Below the pieces are notes generated by a model. It saw nothing but the letters and a program-made list of their open reading frames with translations, searched no databases and had not been told where the DNA came from. The translations under genes were made by a program, and so were the position numbers. 64,000 nt of DNA from JBHHUI01 sp965248775 (GTDB lineage Bacteria; Chloroflexota; Anaerolineae; Anaerolineales; JBHHUI01). The DNA is taken from NCBI GenBank assembly GCA_965248775.1, contig OZ252150.1, positions 5,642,001-5,706,000 of the forward strand, given 5' to 3'. This document shows positions 42,320-51,181 of the stretch, piece after piece. The first letter of the stretch is position 1. The number at the start of each line of letters is the position of its first letter.

Positions 42320-42994
42320 ATGAATCTATCTTTACCCGAGCATTTGGAAAGCATAGATCACCTTTTGACTACCACCCGGGTCGTTCGTAAGCGCCTGGAC
42401 CTCACACGCGCAGTTGACCCGGCGACGATTGAACAGTGTCTTGAGATTGCAATCCAGGCGCCAACCGGGTCCAATACTCAGGGCTGGCATTTCGTCGTGA
42501 TTACCGACCAAGAGAAACGAACGCGAATCGCCGAATGGTATCGAATGTCGTTCGAGGCCTATCGCGGCACACGAGCAGAGCCAAAAGATGAGCCGCAGGG
42601 CGTTGATGCTCAGGCCAATCAGATGCGGCGGGTAATTTCATCCTCCCGTTATCTTGCTGACCACATGCACGAAGTGCCGGTCCTGATCCTGGCTTGCATC
42701 AAAGGGCGTGCCGAGTCGAAGTCTGCCGCCGCCCAGGCAGGTCTTTATGGCTCAATCCTGCCGGCAGCGTGGTCGCTCATGCTTGCGCTCCGCGCGCGGG
42801 GATTGGGTGCGGCGTGGACTACGCTGCATATCAAGTACGAAAGGGAAGTCGCAGAACTTCTCGGTCTGCCGGATAGCATCACACAGGCAGTGTTATTGCC
42901 GGTCGCTCACTTCACGGGCGAGGACTTCAAGCCGGCCAAGCGATCATCAATAGGTGAACAAACGCACTGGGATACATGGGGGCAACACAAATAG
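42320..42994 (+). CDS. Nitroreductase family protein
   Basis: The 224-residue FMN-dependent protein has TTRVVRKRLDLTRAVDPATI near residue 20 (FMN-phosphate Arg pair), QAPTGSNTQGWHFVVITDQE near 54, and SLMLALRARGLGAAWTTLHI near 154. These fit the nitroreductase fold, which uses NAD(P)H and FMN. ACGGAGA precedes the ATG. The IS4-type copy 2 is inserted 50 bp after its stop. Substrate unknown; with OsmC nearby a role in oxidative or xenobiotic stress is conceivable. Confidence 0.88.
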   Translation: MNLSLPEHLESIDHLLTTTRVVRKRLDLTRAVDPATIEQCLEIAIQAPTGSNTQGWHFVVITDQEKRTRIAEWYRMSFEAYRGTRAEPKDEPQGVDAQANQMRRVISSSRYLADHMHEVPVLILACIKGRAESKSAAAQAGLYGSILPAAWSLMLALRARGLGAAWTTLHIKYEREVAELLGLPDSITQAVLLPVAHFTGEDFKPAKRSSIGEQTHWDTWGQHK

Positions 42995-43043
42995 CGGTTC
43001 ATTTGAAACTCCACCGCGCCTTCGACGTATATAGTCTTAGGAC

Positions 43044-44516
43044 CAATACCTTTCAAATAAGGGCCAAAGCTTGCCGGAAAGGTTGTCGGGGTTGGGGCCA
43101 GTGATAATGCTCCGGCTGTTTCAGGCGGAACTTTGACATCTTGCGTTTGACTACACGCGGGTTTGAACGGGCACGGCGGAGAGGCAGACGAACGTCAGCG
43201 ATGTCATGCAACAAGCGGTCATAGAGTTGGCCGAGTTGGTCAACGGCCGTCTTTTGAAACTCGGCGAGCGTGTCGCGCACGAGTTCGAGTGCATGCACAA
43301 AGCTGAGTTGGTCGGGATCGAGACCGGTGCGTTGGGCAGCCGCATGCATCAGGAAGCGGATGATGAAGTGTGCGATGAGCAGGCCATACAGTTCCTGAAT
43401 GACCCCGACCGGCTTGAGACTGCGCAGCGGGCGTCCGGCCAGACGTTGATGGGTGTCGACTTCATCGATGACCAATTCGATTTCCCAGCGTTCGTGATAA
43501 GCTCGCGCGAGTTCCAGGGTTGGGAAGGCTTCGGGGTTCAGCAAGGTGGTAACCAAGCGGTGCACTTCACCGTAACCGGGGAGTGCCGGGTCACTTATGG
43601 TGTATTCGACGATGCGCACCAGGAGGCGCTCGCCCCGCTTGCGGCGCTGGTAGTCGGAGGGGGTCAGGTAGGCGGTGTAGGAGCCATCTGGCAATGGACA
43701 AGCGGGACATGGGCTGGAAATCGGCTCAAAATGTGTCCCCCGCGCTCCAAAACCATGCGCAGCATGTCATAATCATGAAACCCACGGTCCCACATCACCA
43801 ACATGCCCATCTCGACCGAGCGCAACAGGCGAAAACCACCTATGCGCTCGCTGGTGTGGCAAGGCCAGAAGCCCGCATCGACAATCGTATGCGTGCCGCA
43901 CTCGACCAGATACACCCCTTGCACCTGCGGAAAAGCGCTCTGGCCGCGCGGGCTGTGGTGCCGTCCAAAAGCCGCCGCATTCTCCGGCGTGTCAGCCACA
44001 TCTTCAACCGTGCCATCGATGGCCATCAGGCGCAATCCAAAGAGGAACGCGCCGGCTGTCTCCGTCGTAGCTATCGGTCGACATACATGCCGAAACAAAC
44101 GCACGACCGGTCGAGCACCCAGTTGATAGCGCCGATAGGTAATCGCACTGTCTTTCGGTACCGCGTATTCCGGATTGTTCCAGATGTACCGCAACCCCTG
44201 GGCGATCTTACGCATTACCCGCCCCAGAGAAGATTGCGTGTAGATGTTCATTGTGATGATTAAAAACACTGTCACGACCAGATTCAATTTGCGCTCGCGT
44301 TGCGTTTTCAAGCCTTCTGCCTCCAACGCTGCTTCGACCACATCTGGCGGAATAACCCGGCTCAGGCTTGTAAATGTCAGTTCCCGGCAAAACTTGCTCT
44401 CGATGTCAACCTCGCGTAATCTGTATCCCATCAGGTGGCCCCCTGGCATCTTGCGAATTTGTATATCTCACAAGTATGCCTCGGGTGCCACCTGTTTGCT
44501 TATTTGAAAGGTATTG
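43044..44516 (-). mobile_element. IS4-type insertion sequence, copy 2 (opposite orientation)
   Basis: The same 18-bp terminal repeats as copy 1 (CAATACCTTTCAAATAAG) bound 1473 bp. Direct repeats GTCTTAGGAC (43034-43043) and GTCTTAGGAG (44517-44526) match at nine of ten positions. Both targets in this window share G-N-CTTAG. The right-hand repeat overlaps the TAGGAGG ribosome site of the next gene. Confidence 0.9.
43053..44449 (-). pseudogene. IS4-family transposase, frameshifted (copy 2)
   Basis: It is almost identical to copy 1, with S-to-G (TETAGAFLFGLRL) and A-to-T (EAFPTLELARA) differences. The N-terminal frame (44449-43664) ends HVPLVHCQMAPTPPT; the C-terminal frame (from about 43694 to 43053) begins MPDGSYTAYLTPSDY. 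Relative to copy 1 there is one extra T at this junction, so the shift needed here is -1 instead of +1. The DDE triad is again split between the two halves. Confidence 0.8.
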
Positions 44517-44535
44517 GTCTTAGGAGGGTTATTCA

Positions 44536-44952
44536 ATGAACCAACTGAACGAAAGTCAATTCGAACTCCACGCCAAAATTGTAGGCTGGATCCGCATTGT
44601 GTCATCGAGTCTTTTCTTGTGCGCGGGGCTGGTGTTGTTTATCCTGCTTAGAGGCATCGGAGTCGCTGTAGATGATCGTGTCGCGCTCGGTGTACTGAGC
44701 ATTGTTGGGACAGTCGTTGGCGGGCTGCTCGTCTTGCTGGGAATTCCAGGCATTCTAGCCGGGATTGGTGTGCTGGCTCGCAAGTCCTGGGGTCGTGTTT
44801 TGACCATCATTATTGGCATAATCGATCTTGTCAACTTCCCTGTTGGCACACTTGTCGGCGTTTACACCATTTTCGTGCTCATGCAGGATACAGCTGGCAG
44901 CTACTTTGGGACGGCCTCCCAGGTACGCGAGATCGAGGGCCAGGTGAGCTAG
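44536..44952 (+). CDS. Small membrane protein of unknown function
   Basis: This 138-residue protein has about four hydrophobic segments: IVSSSLFLCAGLVLFILLRG, VLSIVGTVVGGLLVLLGIPG, an intervening ILAGIGVLARKSWG loop, and LTIIIGIIDLVNFPVGTLVG with YTIFVLM. It resembles small four-helix inner-membrane proteins often annotated as hypothetical; I do not recognise a family with certainty. TAGGAGG is a strong ribosome site that remains intact although the IS4-type element lies just upstream, so transcription may now depend on a promoter within or through the element. Confidence 0.65.
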   Translation: MNQLNESQFELHAKIVGWIRIVSSSLFLCAGLVLFILLRGIGVAVDDRVALGVLSIVGTVVGGLLVLLGIPGILAGIGVLARKSWGRVLTIIIGIIDLVNFPVGTLVGVYTIFVLMQDTAGSYFGTASQVREIEGQVS

Positions 44953-45077
44953 ATCGGATCAAACTCTTTGATTGCCTCAGCAGGAGATGGATTGGGGTCA
45001 AGAAATGATCAACCGGAAAAGTTTGATTGTGACCTTGGAAATATAGAGAGCCTAGCCACGTCCCAATAAACGCATGC

Positions 45078-45108
45078 GCAAAACGCCCGCAACTTGCGGG
45101 CGTTTTGC
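45078..45108. terminator. Strong 13-bp hairpin terminator
   Basis: GCAAAACGCCCGC (45078-45090) pairs perfectly with GCGGGCGTTTTGC (45096-45108) over AACTT. The internal TTTT of the descending arm, and AAAA on the other strand, make it suitable as a bidirectional terminator between the membrane-protein and GYD genes. Confidence 0.75.
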
Positions 45109-45151
45109 ATTTATAGGGTCGCGGGAGTAGATTCGTAGGTGAAGGTGATGG
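45098..45151. repeat. Dispersed repeat, copy A
   Basis: A 54-bp stretch starting GGGCGTTTTGC, with a 15-bp core GCGGGAGTAGATTCG, is found again at 55767-55820 in the same orientation; about 45 of 54 positions agree by eye. The first bases overlap the terminator arm. The meaning is unknown. Confidence 0.55.
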
Positions 45152-45257
45152 GTAGGTTGTGATGGTTAGATGTGCGTCGAATCGCATACTTCAGTGCACC
45201 GGAAACATTGCCCGTCCGATTACAACAATTGCATGAGTACAGAAAGGAATTTATGCT

Positions 45258-45536
45258 ATGGCCACATATCTAATGTTTGGCAAGTATTCGCTCGATGCCC
45301 TGAACGCCATCAGCGCGGAGCGCACTGAGACTGCCGAGAAAGTGATCCGGGATCACGGGGGAACGCTTACGTCCGGCTACGCACTGCTCGGTGACGCGGA
45401 TCTGGTTCTCATTGTCGAATTAGCGGACACCGAGCGCGCAATGCAGACCTCGGCAGCCTTGACCAAATTGCTGGGGATCTCATTCAGAACGGCGCCGGCA
45501 GTCAGCGTGGAAGACTTCGACCGTATCATGGGCTAG
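45258..45536 (+). CDS. GYD domain protein
   Basis: The 92-residue protein matches the GYD family: TYLMFGKYSLDALNAISAER near the start, GGTLTSGYALLGDADLVLIV in the middle with the G-x-x-D pattern, and LGISFRTAPAVSVEDFDRIM at the end. Members are small ferredoxin-like alpha/beta proteins of unknown function. AGAAAGGA precedes the ATG at 45258. Confidence 0.85.
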   Translation: MATYLMFGKYSLDALNAISAERTETAEKVIRDHGGTLTSGYALLGDADLVLIVELADTERAMQTSAALTKLLGISFRTAPAVSVEDFDRIMG

Positions 45537-45717
45537 CGTCCCCTTGCGACGGAACGGTTGTTGCGCATAGGGAGCAGGCGTTGGGGGCGTATTTGCAGCG
45601 CGCCAGGCGGCTTCGGAGGCCATCCTCAATTACACGTTCGAGGGAAATTGGTTGTGTAGGAACCAAATGATGAACCGGCGGCGGTATTGTTGGGACGAAT
45701 ACAGGCAGAATCGTCCA

Positions 45718-45775
45718 CGTAGGGGTGACCCTTGTGGTCGCCCAAAGCGGAGCAGGCATAAGGCCTGCCCCTACG
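45718..45775. repeat. REP/BIME-type palindromic repeat upstream of RAYT gene
   Basis: CGTAGGGG (45718) and CCCCTACG (45768) are inverted ends. Each arm is itself a hairpin: GGGTGACCCTTGTGGTCGCCC on the left and GCAGGCATAAGGCCTGC on the right. This head-to-head pair of GTAGGGG-type REPs lies 10 bp before the RAYT start. Confidence 0.75.
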
Positions 45776-45785
45776 GCACGAATCG

Positions 45786-46382
45786 ATGACGTACAACCCT
45801 ATGATTCATAATCGCCGTTCGCTACGATTGCCGGGATACGATTATTCGCAACCGGGCGCTTATTTCGTCACAATATGCGTGCAACACCGCGAAGCGCGAT
45901 TCGGCAATATCGCGCGCGACGAAATGATTATTGATGACGCCGGAAAAATGGTGTATGCCGAATGGCAACGTTTGCCTGCCCGGTTTGCGACGATGGAATT
46001 GGACGCATTCGTCGTGATGCCCAATCATTTACACGCCATCGTAAGGATTGTCGATTCCACCGACGTTGGCGAGATCCGGGTGGAGGCATCGCAGAGGGCG
46101 GGGACAAGCCCCGCCCCTACGGACCAAACGGCGCGACCGACGTTGTCAGATATGGTCGGCGCGTTCAAATCGATTACGACAGACGAATATATTCGGGGTG
46201 TGAAGAAATCGGGATGGCTGCGGTTCGATGGCCGGCTGTGGCAGCGCAATTTCTACGACCATATAATTCGCGATGACCGTGAACTAAACGCCATCCGCCA
46301 ATATATCCAGAACAACCCCGCCAAATGGGAAATGGATCGCGATAATCCCGTCGGGCACAATCAGCTAGTTCAAATGCCATGA
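45786..46382 (+). CDS. REP-associated tyrosine transposase (RAYT, Y1-HUH family)
   Basis: The 198-residue protein starts MTYNPMIHNRRSLRLPGYDY, followed by SQPGAYFVTICVQHREARFG and the HUH motif VVMPNHLHAIVRI. The catalytic Tyr is in LWQRNFYDHIIRDDRELNAI, and YIQNNPAKWEMD closes the domain. RAYTs nick and move REP sequences. Between the HUH and Tyr parts the protein reads RAGTSPAPT, which is encoded by a REP hairpin itself. The gene is flanked upstream by a REP pair, and no IS200-type ends are seen, as expected for RAYTs. Confidence 0.9.
   Translation: MTYNPMIHNRRSLRLPGYDYSQPGAYFVTICVQHREARFGNIARDEMIIDDAGKMVYAEWQRLPARFATMELDAFVVMPNHLHAIVRIVDSTDVGEIRVEASQRAGTSPAPTDQTARPTLSDMVGAFKSITTDEYIRGVKKSGWLRFDGRLWQRNFYDHIIRDDRELNAIRQYIQNNPAKWEMDRDNPVGHNQLVQMP
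46096..46122. repeat. REP hairpin inside the RAYT coding sequence
   Basis: GGGCGGGG (46096-46103) pairs with CCCCGCCC (46109-46116) over ACAAG and is followed by CTACGG, so its reverse complement begins CCGTAGGGGC like the REPs upstream. It is in frame in the linker of the transposase. Confidence 0.75.
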
Positions 46383-46933
46383 CAGAACATCCTCAATCGT
46401 AGACAACCTATCCGCCACCGGCGGATCTATCACTCACGATAGGCGACCCGTGTCAGATATGGCGCAGTACGCTTGTCCAACGAAGCGAGCATGACTGGCA
46501 TGATTACCAAGATTTCGTTCCATCATCTCACGTCCCAAATGATCCACGACCAGGATCTGCACCGACTTCTAGTCCATGTTCGACGGGCACACCGTGCTGA
46601 CAAGTAGGTCACCAGAAGGAAATCCAAATGACGGAAATAAATCCAGACGACAACATCGAAACCCTCGCCGTTCACGCCGGCCAGGACGTCGATCCGAACA
46701 CAGGTGCGCTGGTGGCGCCCATCAATATGTCGACGACGTTTCTGCGCGAGGAGGATGGCAGCTATCCGCAGGGATACAGCTACACGCGCGGAAATAATCC
46801 GACTCGTGCGGCTTTGGAGGAATGCCTGGCAGCATTGGAAGGTGGTGCAGCCGCGGTTGCCTTTGCTTCCGGTAGTGCTGCGACGATGAGCGTTTTCCAG
46901 GCGCTTGCCCCCGGCGATCACGTACTCCTCGCA

Positions 46934-48124
46934 TTCACTACCGGACACTTTATCCGTGATTGATTAGCGGTTGCCTCTCGGCTACACTCTCCGTTCTACC
47001 ACAGAACAAGGGGAGTATCGCCATGAGTGACAACCGCCGTACATATCGTGCCATAAAGAGCGCCTTGCGGCAACTGTACCCAGGAGAACCGCAGGGCAAC
47101 TTGGCTCGCCATTTGGATACGCTCGCTGCCATGGTCAGCGGAATTGTCCGCAGCCAGAGTAGCCAGCTACCGGCGATCGCCAGGAAAGTGCCAGACGGCA
47201 ACAAACCCGAGAGCCGGGTCAAACGGTACGCCCGCTGGGTCAAGAATGAGCATATTAATAACGAAGTCTTCTTTCTACCCTTCGCTGAACCCTTATTGCA
47301 GGGTCTGGCGCAGGACCGCCCGCTCGTGTTGGCAATGGACGGCAGCGAAGTGGGCCGCGGTTGCCTGACCCTGATGGTGAGCGTCATCTACAAGCAACGT
47401 GCTTTGCCGGTGGCGTGGGTCACCGTCAAAGGGAGCAAGGGACATTTTTCAGAAGCGACACACGTGCAGTTGTTGACAGAAGTACACGCTTTGGTGCCCC
47501 CTGCAAGCGATGTCGTCTTCCTGGGGGATGGTGAATTCGATGGCACGAACCTCCAGGCGGCTCTGAATGACTACGAATGGGCCTACGTCTGTCGCACGGC
47601 CAAGCATGTCCAGCTATGTGAAGGGGGCGACTGGTTCGCCTTCGCCGACCTGGATGTGCCCCGTGGTGCATACCGCGGCGTGCCGGATGTCGCCTTCACC
47701 CAGCAGGAATATGGGCCCGTCCTTGCCATCGCGTGGTGGCAGCGCGACTGCAAAGAGCCCCTCTATCTGGTCACCAACCTGGAGCTGGTTGCCGAAGCCT
47801 GTTCCTGGTATAACAAACGCTTTCGTATTGAAACTTTCTTCTCCGACCAGAAAAGCCGGGGCTTCAATTTGCATAAAAGCCATATCGCCGACCCGGCCCG
47901 GCTGGCCCGGTTGATGATCGCAGCTTGCCTTGCTTACATCTGGATCATCTACTTGGGCGTCATCGCCAAACGAGATAATTGGGTGCAAGTCATTCACCGC
48001 ACCGACCGCTGTGATCTGAGCCTATTTCAACTCGGCTTGCGCCTGCTGGAACAGTTCCTAAATGAGCATCTGCCCATCCCGGTCGCCTTTGACATGCCCC
48101 GCGCAGAAAGTGTCCGGTAGTGAA
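46934..48124 (+). mobile_element. IS4-family insertion sequence in a PLP-enzyme gene
   Basis: Inverted repeats TTCACTACCGGACACTTT are at 46934-46951 and, inverted, 48107-48124. The flanking octamers TCCTCGCA (46926-46933) and GCCTCGCA (48125-48132) match at seven of eight positions and are the likely target duplication. The transposase stop codon lies inside the right repeat. Confidence 0.88.
47023..48120 (+). CDS. IS4-family DDE transposase
   Basis: The 365-residue product begins MSDNRRTYRAIKSALRQLYP at ATG 47023, with AAGGGGAG upstream; a longer frame back to 46960 lies inside the element end. The DDE acids are in RPLVLAMDGSEVGRG, DVVFLGDGEFDG and YNKRFRIETFFSDQKSRGFN, the last being the Y-(2)-R-(3)-E-(6)-K signature of IS4-superfamily enzymes. 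It looks intact and possibly active. Its TAG stop is part of the right inverted repeat. Confidence 0.92.
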   Translation: MSDNRRTYRAIKSALRQLYPGEPQGNLARHLDTLAAMVSGIVRSQSSQLPAIARKVPDGNKPESRVKRYARWVKNEHINNEVFFLPFAEPLLQGLAQDRPLVLAMDGSEVGRGCLTLMVSVIYKQRALPVAWVTVKGSKGHFSEATHVQLLTEVHALVPPASDVVFLGDGEFDGTNLQAALNDYEWAYVCRTAKHVQLCEGGDWFAFADLDVPRGAYRGVPDVAFTQQEYGPVLAIAWWQRDCKEPLYLVTNLELVAEACSWYNKRFRIETFFSDQKSRGFNLHKSHIADPARLARLMIAACLAYIWIIYLGVIAKRDNWVQVIHRTDRCDLSLFQLGLRLLEQFLNEHLPIPVAFDMPRAESVR

Positions 48125-49090
48125 GCCTCGCAAAGGATATTTACTACGGCACAACCCGGACGTTGGATGAAGTCGTGGTGCCGTGGGGGCTGGAATTAGA
48201 GTTTATCGATATGGCCGACCCGTCGCAGGTGGAAGCCGCCATGCGCTCCAATACGCGCTTGCTATGGTTTGAGACGCCTTCAAACCCTATGATGAAAATT
48301 GTCGATATTCGGCGGGTAGCAGCAATTGCACAGACGGCCGGCGCGATTAGCGTCATTGATGGAACACTGACAACGCCGGTGTTGCAACGTCCACTAGATC
48401 TCGGCGTGGATCTGGTCGTTCACTCGACAACTAAGTTTCTTGGAGGGCATGGCGACGTAGTCGGAGGGGCGGTTATTGCGAAAGTCAAAGACGAAATATT
48501 TGACAAGATTCGGCTTATTCAACAGACCGGCGGCGCAGTGCCCTCGCCCTTTGACTGCTGGCTCATACTGCGTGGGATTCGTACGCTGCCCTATCGGGTG
48601 CGGGCGCAGACCGAGCATGCTGGTCAGATTGCCGCATTTCTGCAAGAACATCCGTTAGTCGAAACGGTTCACTATCCCGGTCTGTCGGCGCATCCCGGCC
48701 ATGCTATGGCTGCCGGGCAGATGGTGGGTTTCGGCGCAATGCTTAGTTTTCAAGTCCGTTGCGGAGAGCGCGCCGCTGTGAGCGTCGCTGCCTGGACGCG
48801 CCTCATCACCCAGGCGACCAGCCTGGGTGGCGTCGAAAGTTTAATCGAGCACCGGGCTTCGATCGAGGGCCGCGAATCTCAGACTCCGGTCAACTTGTTG
48901 CGCCTCTCGGTCGGCCTTGAGAACCCAGCCGACATTATCGAGGATTTGCGTCAAGCGCTCAAGCGGTTGGAGAATACTCCCCCGACCCTGCTATTGGATG
49001 TGCCCAAGCGCAAGTGAGGGAGTTGAAACTGACCGATTGGCGCTATTCTGGTAAGCGTTCTTCCAACTGCACAATCGCTGCTATCAAATA

Positions 49091-50698
49091 TTAATAGATA
49101 CGGCAATGGGTTTCCGAAGCGACGGCTGTATTAACATCTGTTCGAAACTCAAAGTCCCAGCAATCTTCTCCGGTGGCTGAGGGTGTGACTACGATGGCGT
49201 TGATCTCGCCACGATCAGTTTCAAACAACAATGTCCTAACTCCGTCGATTACGGAATAATTAAAGCCTCCGACGGCATTGCGGCCAAATTCGCCGAGCGG
49301 ACGCATTTGACGGGCTTCAATCTGCATGGACCAATCTACTGCCTCATGGTGGCAGCCCACGATGTAGGGTGGTTCACTCGTCGTGTAGTAAATATAGGAG
49401 CCATCTGCCAGTTGAATTGCATTGCATTCATCCAGAGCCTCATCTGGCAAATTGTTGATGTCACTATAGCGTCCATCGCCATAATACTCGTCCGCTCCCG
49501 TACCATAGAATAACTGTGCGCCTCCCAATGTGAAACCGATTGGAAGATTTAAGTCATGATCATCCAACAAACAAACCGGCGCGAGGTGATAGTCGTAGTC
49601 CTCTCCTTGCCCTGCATGACCGCCACAATGATCAAGCTCGCCTTGCCTAACGGTGTCGAATTGCGCATCGTAGACGTAGCTTTCGTCTAATGACACGTCA
49701 GGTCGCTTGTCGAAATGATAAAGAGGTACACCATTGGCCGCCATTGCGAGCGGCCCACGAGCATAAGTCTCTGCATGCGCATCCAACCAAGTCGGTTCCA
49801 CCGGAAATCTCCACGCAGTAGCCCCAACATATCGATGGGGTAGCGGCACACGCAAAATCCACGCTGTTATTCCGGCCATCATCTCATGCTCTGGCATGCC
49901 ACTTTCTGTCTCTACATAGACCCATTCTTCGTCACAAGAAAGAGAGACGAGGTGTGCATAAGGCGCGAGGGCACTTGTGAAATTCTCACAAGTTGTGCTG
50001 GATGTAGACGAGATCCCCTGAGGATTGGCACGATCGAAAGTGACATCCATGCTTGCTTCAGAGAGGGTGATGCCGGCGATAGAAGACAAGAGCGTATCGC
50101 GGTCCACTACGGCCGGATCGGGCAGATCCGGTGCTGCTGCGAGTGCGTAGATGGTGAACGTGTAGAGCTTTTCGCCATCGCCTTTCGAGCATGGGGGCGC
50201 GTATTTTAGTTCACTGTTGACACTGTTGGTACCGAATGTCCCGAAATCAGTCTCGCCGATCTCCACGGATTGACTAGCAGCGGGGATATCGTAAACAACC
50301 CAGTACCAATGCGTATCGCCGGGACCCGGTACGTGGTGCATCACCAGCGCGTAACCGACAGTTCCTTCCGCTGCACCTTGCCAGGACAAGGAGGGAGAAA
50401 CACTTTGACCGTCACATGTGAAATCGATGGGTAAGCTACCGCCATCAATCATTATTGGACTGGTCAACCTAAATTCACCTGTGCTCGCCACCTCTTCCTC
50501 TTGAGTAACGGATTCTTCCTCTAAATCGGTCTCGGAGCCCGCGTCGGCTGTATCGGGCGGTTGATTGTCAGACAGAACCTCTTCATCGGAAACTGAAACC
50601 TCCGGATCGGGAAAATCGTCCGCAGGCACCGATTGTGGAGAGCAACCGGCCAGAAGTAGCACAGCCGAGCAAAGGAGACATGCAGCAATTTTATTCAT
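49091..50698 (-). CDS. Lipoprotein with PEBP (YbhB/YbcL) and YHYH domains
   Basis: The 535-residue protein has a lipobox (AACLLCSAVLLLAGCSPQ, Cys19) followed by an acidic linker of about 55 residues rich in D, E and S. The first domain (about 78-225) is PEBP-like: LTSPIMIDGGSLPIDFTCDG, VSPSLSWQGAAEGTVGYALV and HWYWVVYDIPAAS. The second (about 235-535) resembles the YHYH domain: NGVPLYHFDKRPDV, a His/Asp-rich DHCGGHAGQGEDYDYHLAPV and LPIGFTLGGAQLFYG. It should be anchored to the cell surface. PEBP proteins bind phospholipid-like or anionic ligands; the YHYH domain's role is not known to me. The combination in one lipoprotein is notable. Confidence 0.75.
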   Translation of the reverse strand: MNKIAACLLCSAVLLLAGCSPQSVPADDFPDPEVSVSDEEVLSDNQPPDTADAGSETDLEEESVTQEEEVASTGEFRLTSPIMIDGGSLPIDFTCDGQSVSPSLSWQGAAEGTVGYALVMHHVPGPGDTHWYWVVYDIPAASQSVEIGETDFGTFGTNSVNSELKYAPPCSKGDGEKLYTFTIYALAAAPDLPDPAVVDRDTLLSSIAGITLSEASMDVTFDRANPQGISSTSSTTCENFTSALAPYAHLVSLSCDEEWVYVETESGMPEHEMMAGITAWILRVPLPHRYVGATAWRFPVEPTWLDAHAETYARGPLAMAANGVPLYHFDKRPDVSLDESYVYDAQFDTVRQGELDHCGGHAGQGEDYDYHLAPVCLLDDHDLNLPIGFTLGGAQLFYGTGADEYYGDGRYSDINNLPDEALDECNAIQLADGSYIYYTTSEPPYIVGCHHEAVDWSMQIEARQMRPLGEFGRNAVGGFNYSVIDGVRTLLFETDRGEINAIVVTPSATGEDCWDFEFRTDVNTAVASETHCRIY

Positions 50699-51181
50699 GA
50701 CGGTTCCAAAATTATTGATCTATTCCTCGGAATGTTGGTCGAATGCGGAAAATCTGGCTTAAATGCAAGCCCTCTTGAAAGGGTACTCTCGGAGAGACTC
50801 GAACCACTTACCCCCTGACAAGGAGGTCTAATACCGAGAGCGTGCAATTCTCCAACCCGCACTTGCTGAAAACGTCCCCTCGATCCAGTGAACCACGCTG
50901 TGTCGTTGTTGGTCGATAACCCCACGCTTGCAGCGTGGCTAGATATTGCTGCTTGGTCAGAGGCTTGCTCCGAGAATGTTTAATTCGAGCATTGCGACAA
51001 GACTGATTGCGCCGCTTAAATTCCATAACGCGGCCGACGAAATGACGCTCAGCGTCGTTCAACATGGATAATGTGGCGGCTTCGTGCTACATGAAAACTT
51101 AGTCCTTTGGACCACATGTGTGAGATTACATGTGGAATTCGTGGTATGAGATAAGTTTCACTTAACGGTAGAATGGCCGAA
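50699..51181. other. 483-bp gap with a tRNA 3'-half-like sequence and a chimeric small ORF
   Basis: At 50781-50832 (minus strand) the sequence reads TTAGACCTCCTTGTCAGGGG followed by GTTCGAGTCTCTCCGAGAG, similar to the variable arm, T-loop (TTCGAGT) and acceptor of a type II tRNA. No 5' half is found. A minus-strand frame at 51065-50808 (85 codons; MLNDAERHFVGRVMEF, LTKQQYLATLQAWGY) runs into this sequence, so it is probably a remnant or chimera; I do not recognise it. Nothing else is seen. Confidence 0.45.

Larger units (their letters stand above)
46628..49017 (+). pseudogene. Cystathionine gamma-synthase/lyase-type PLP enzyme split by an IS
   Basis: The 5' part (46628-46933) begins MTEINPDDNIETLAVHAGQD, with YTRGNNPTRAALEECLAALE and AVAFASGSAATMSVFQALAP, typical of the Cys/Met-metabolism PLP family. 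It ends in PGDHVLLA. The 3' part starts after the IS (48133) with KDIYYGTTRTLDEVVVPWGL and contains VVHSTTKFLGGHGDVVGGAV, which holds the PLP lysine, and the family C-terminus. Removing the IS and one target copy restores the frame through ...VLLAKDIYYG... exactly. So the enzyme was recently intact and is now inactivated. Reaction (gamma-synthase, gamma-lyase or methionine gamma-lyase) cannot be distinguished. Confidence 0.9.

Noticed and set aside
30575..43043. A functional composite transposon bounded by the two IS4-type copies
   Set aside because: Each copy has its own target duplication and a split transposase, so independent insertions are more likely than movement as a unit.
50781..50832. 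A functional tRNA gene at 50.8 kb, and likewise at 52.2 kb
   Set aside because: Neither place has a D-arm or a matching 5' acceptor strand within 90 nt; only the 3' half is tRNA-like.
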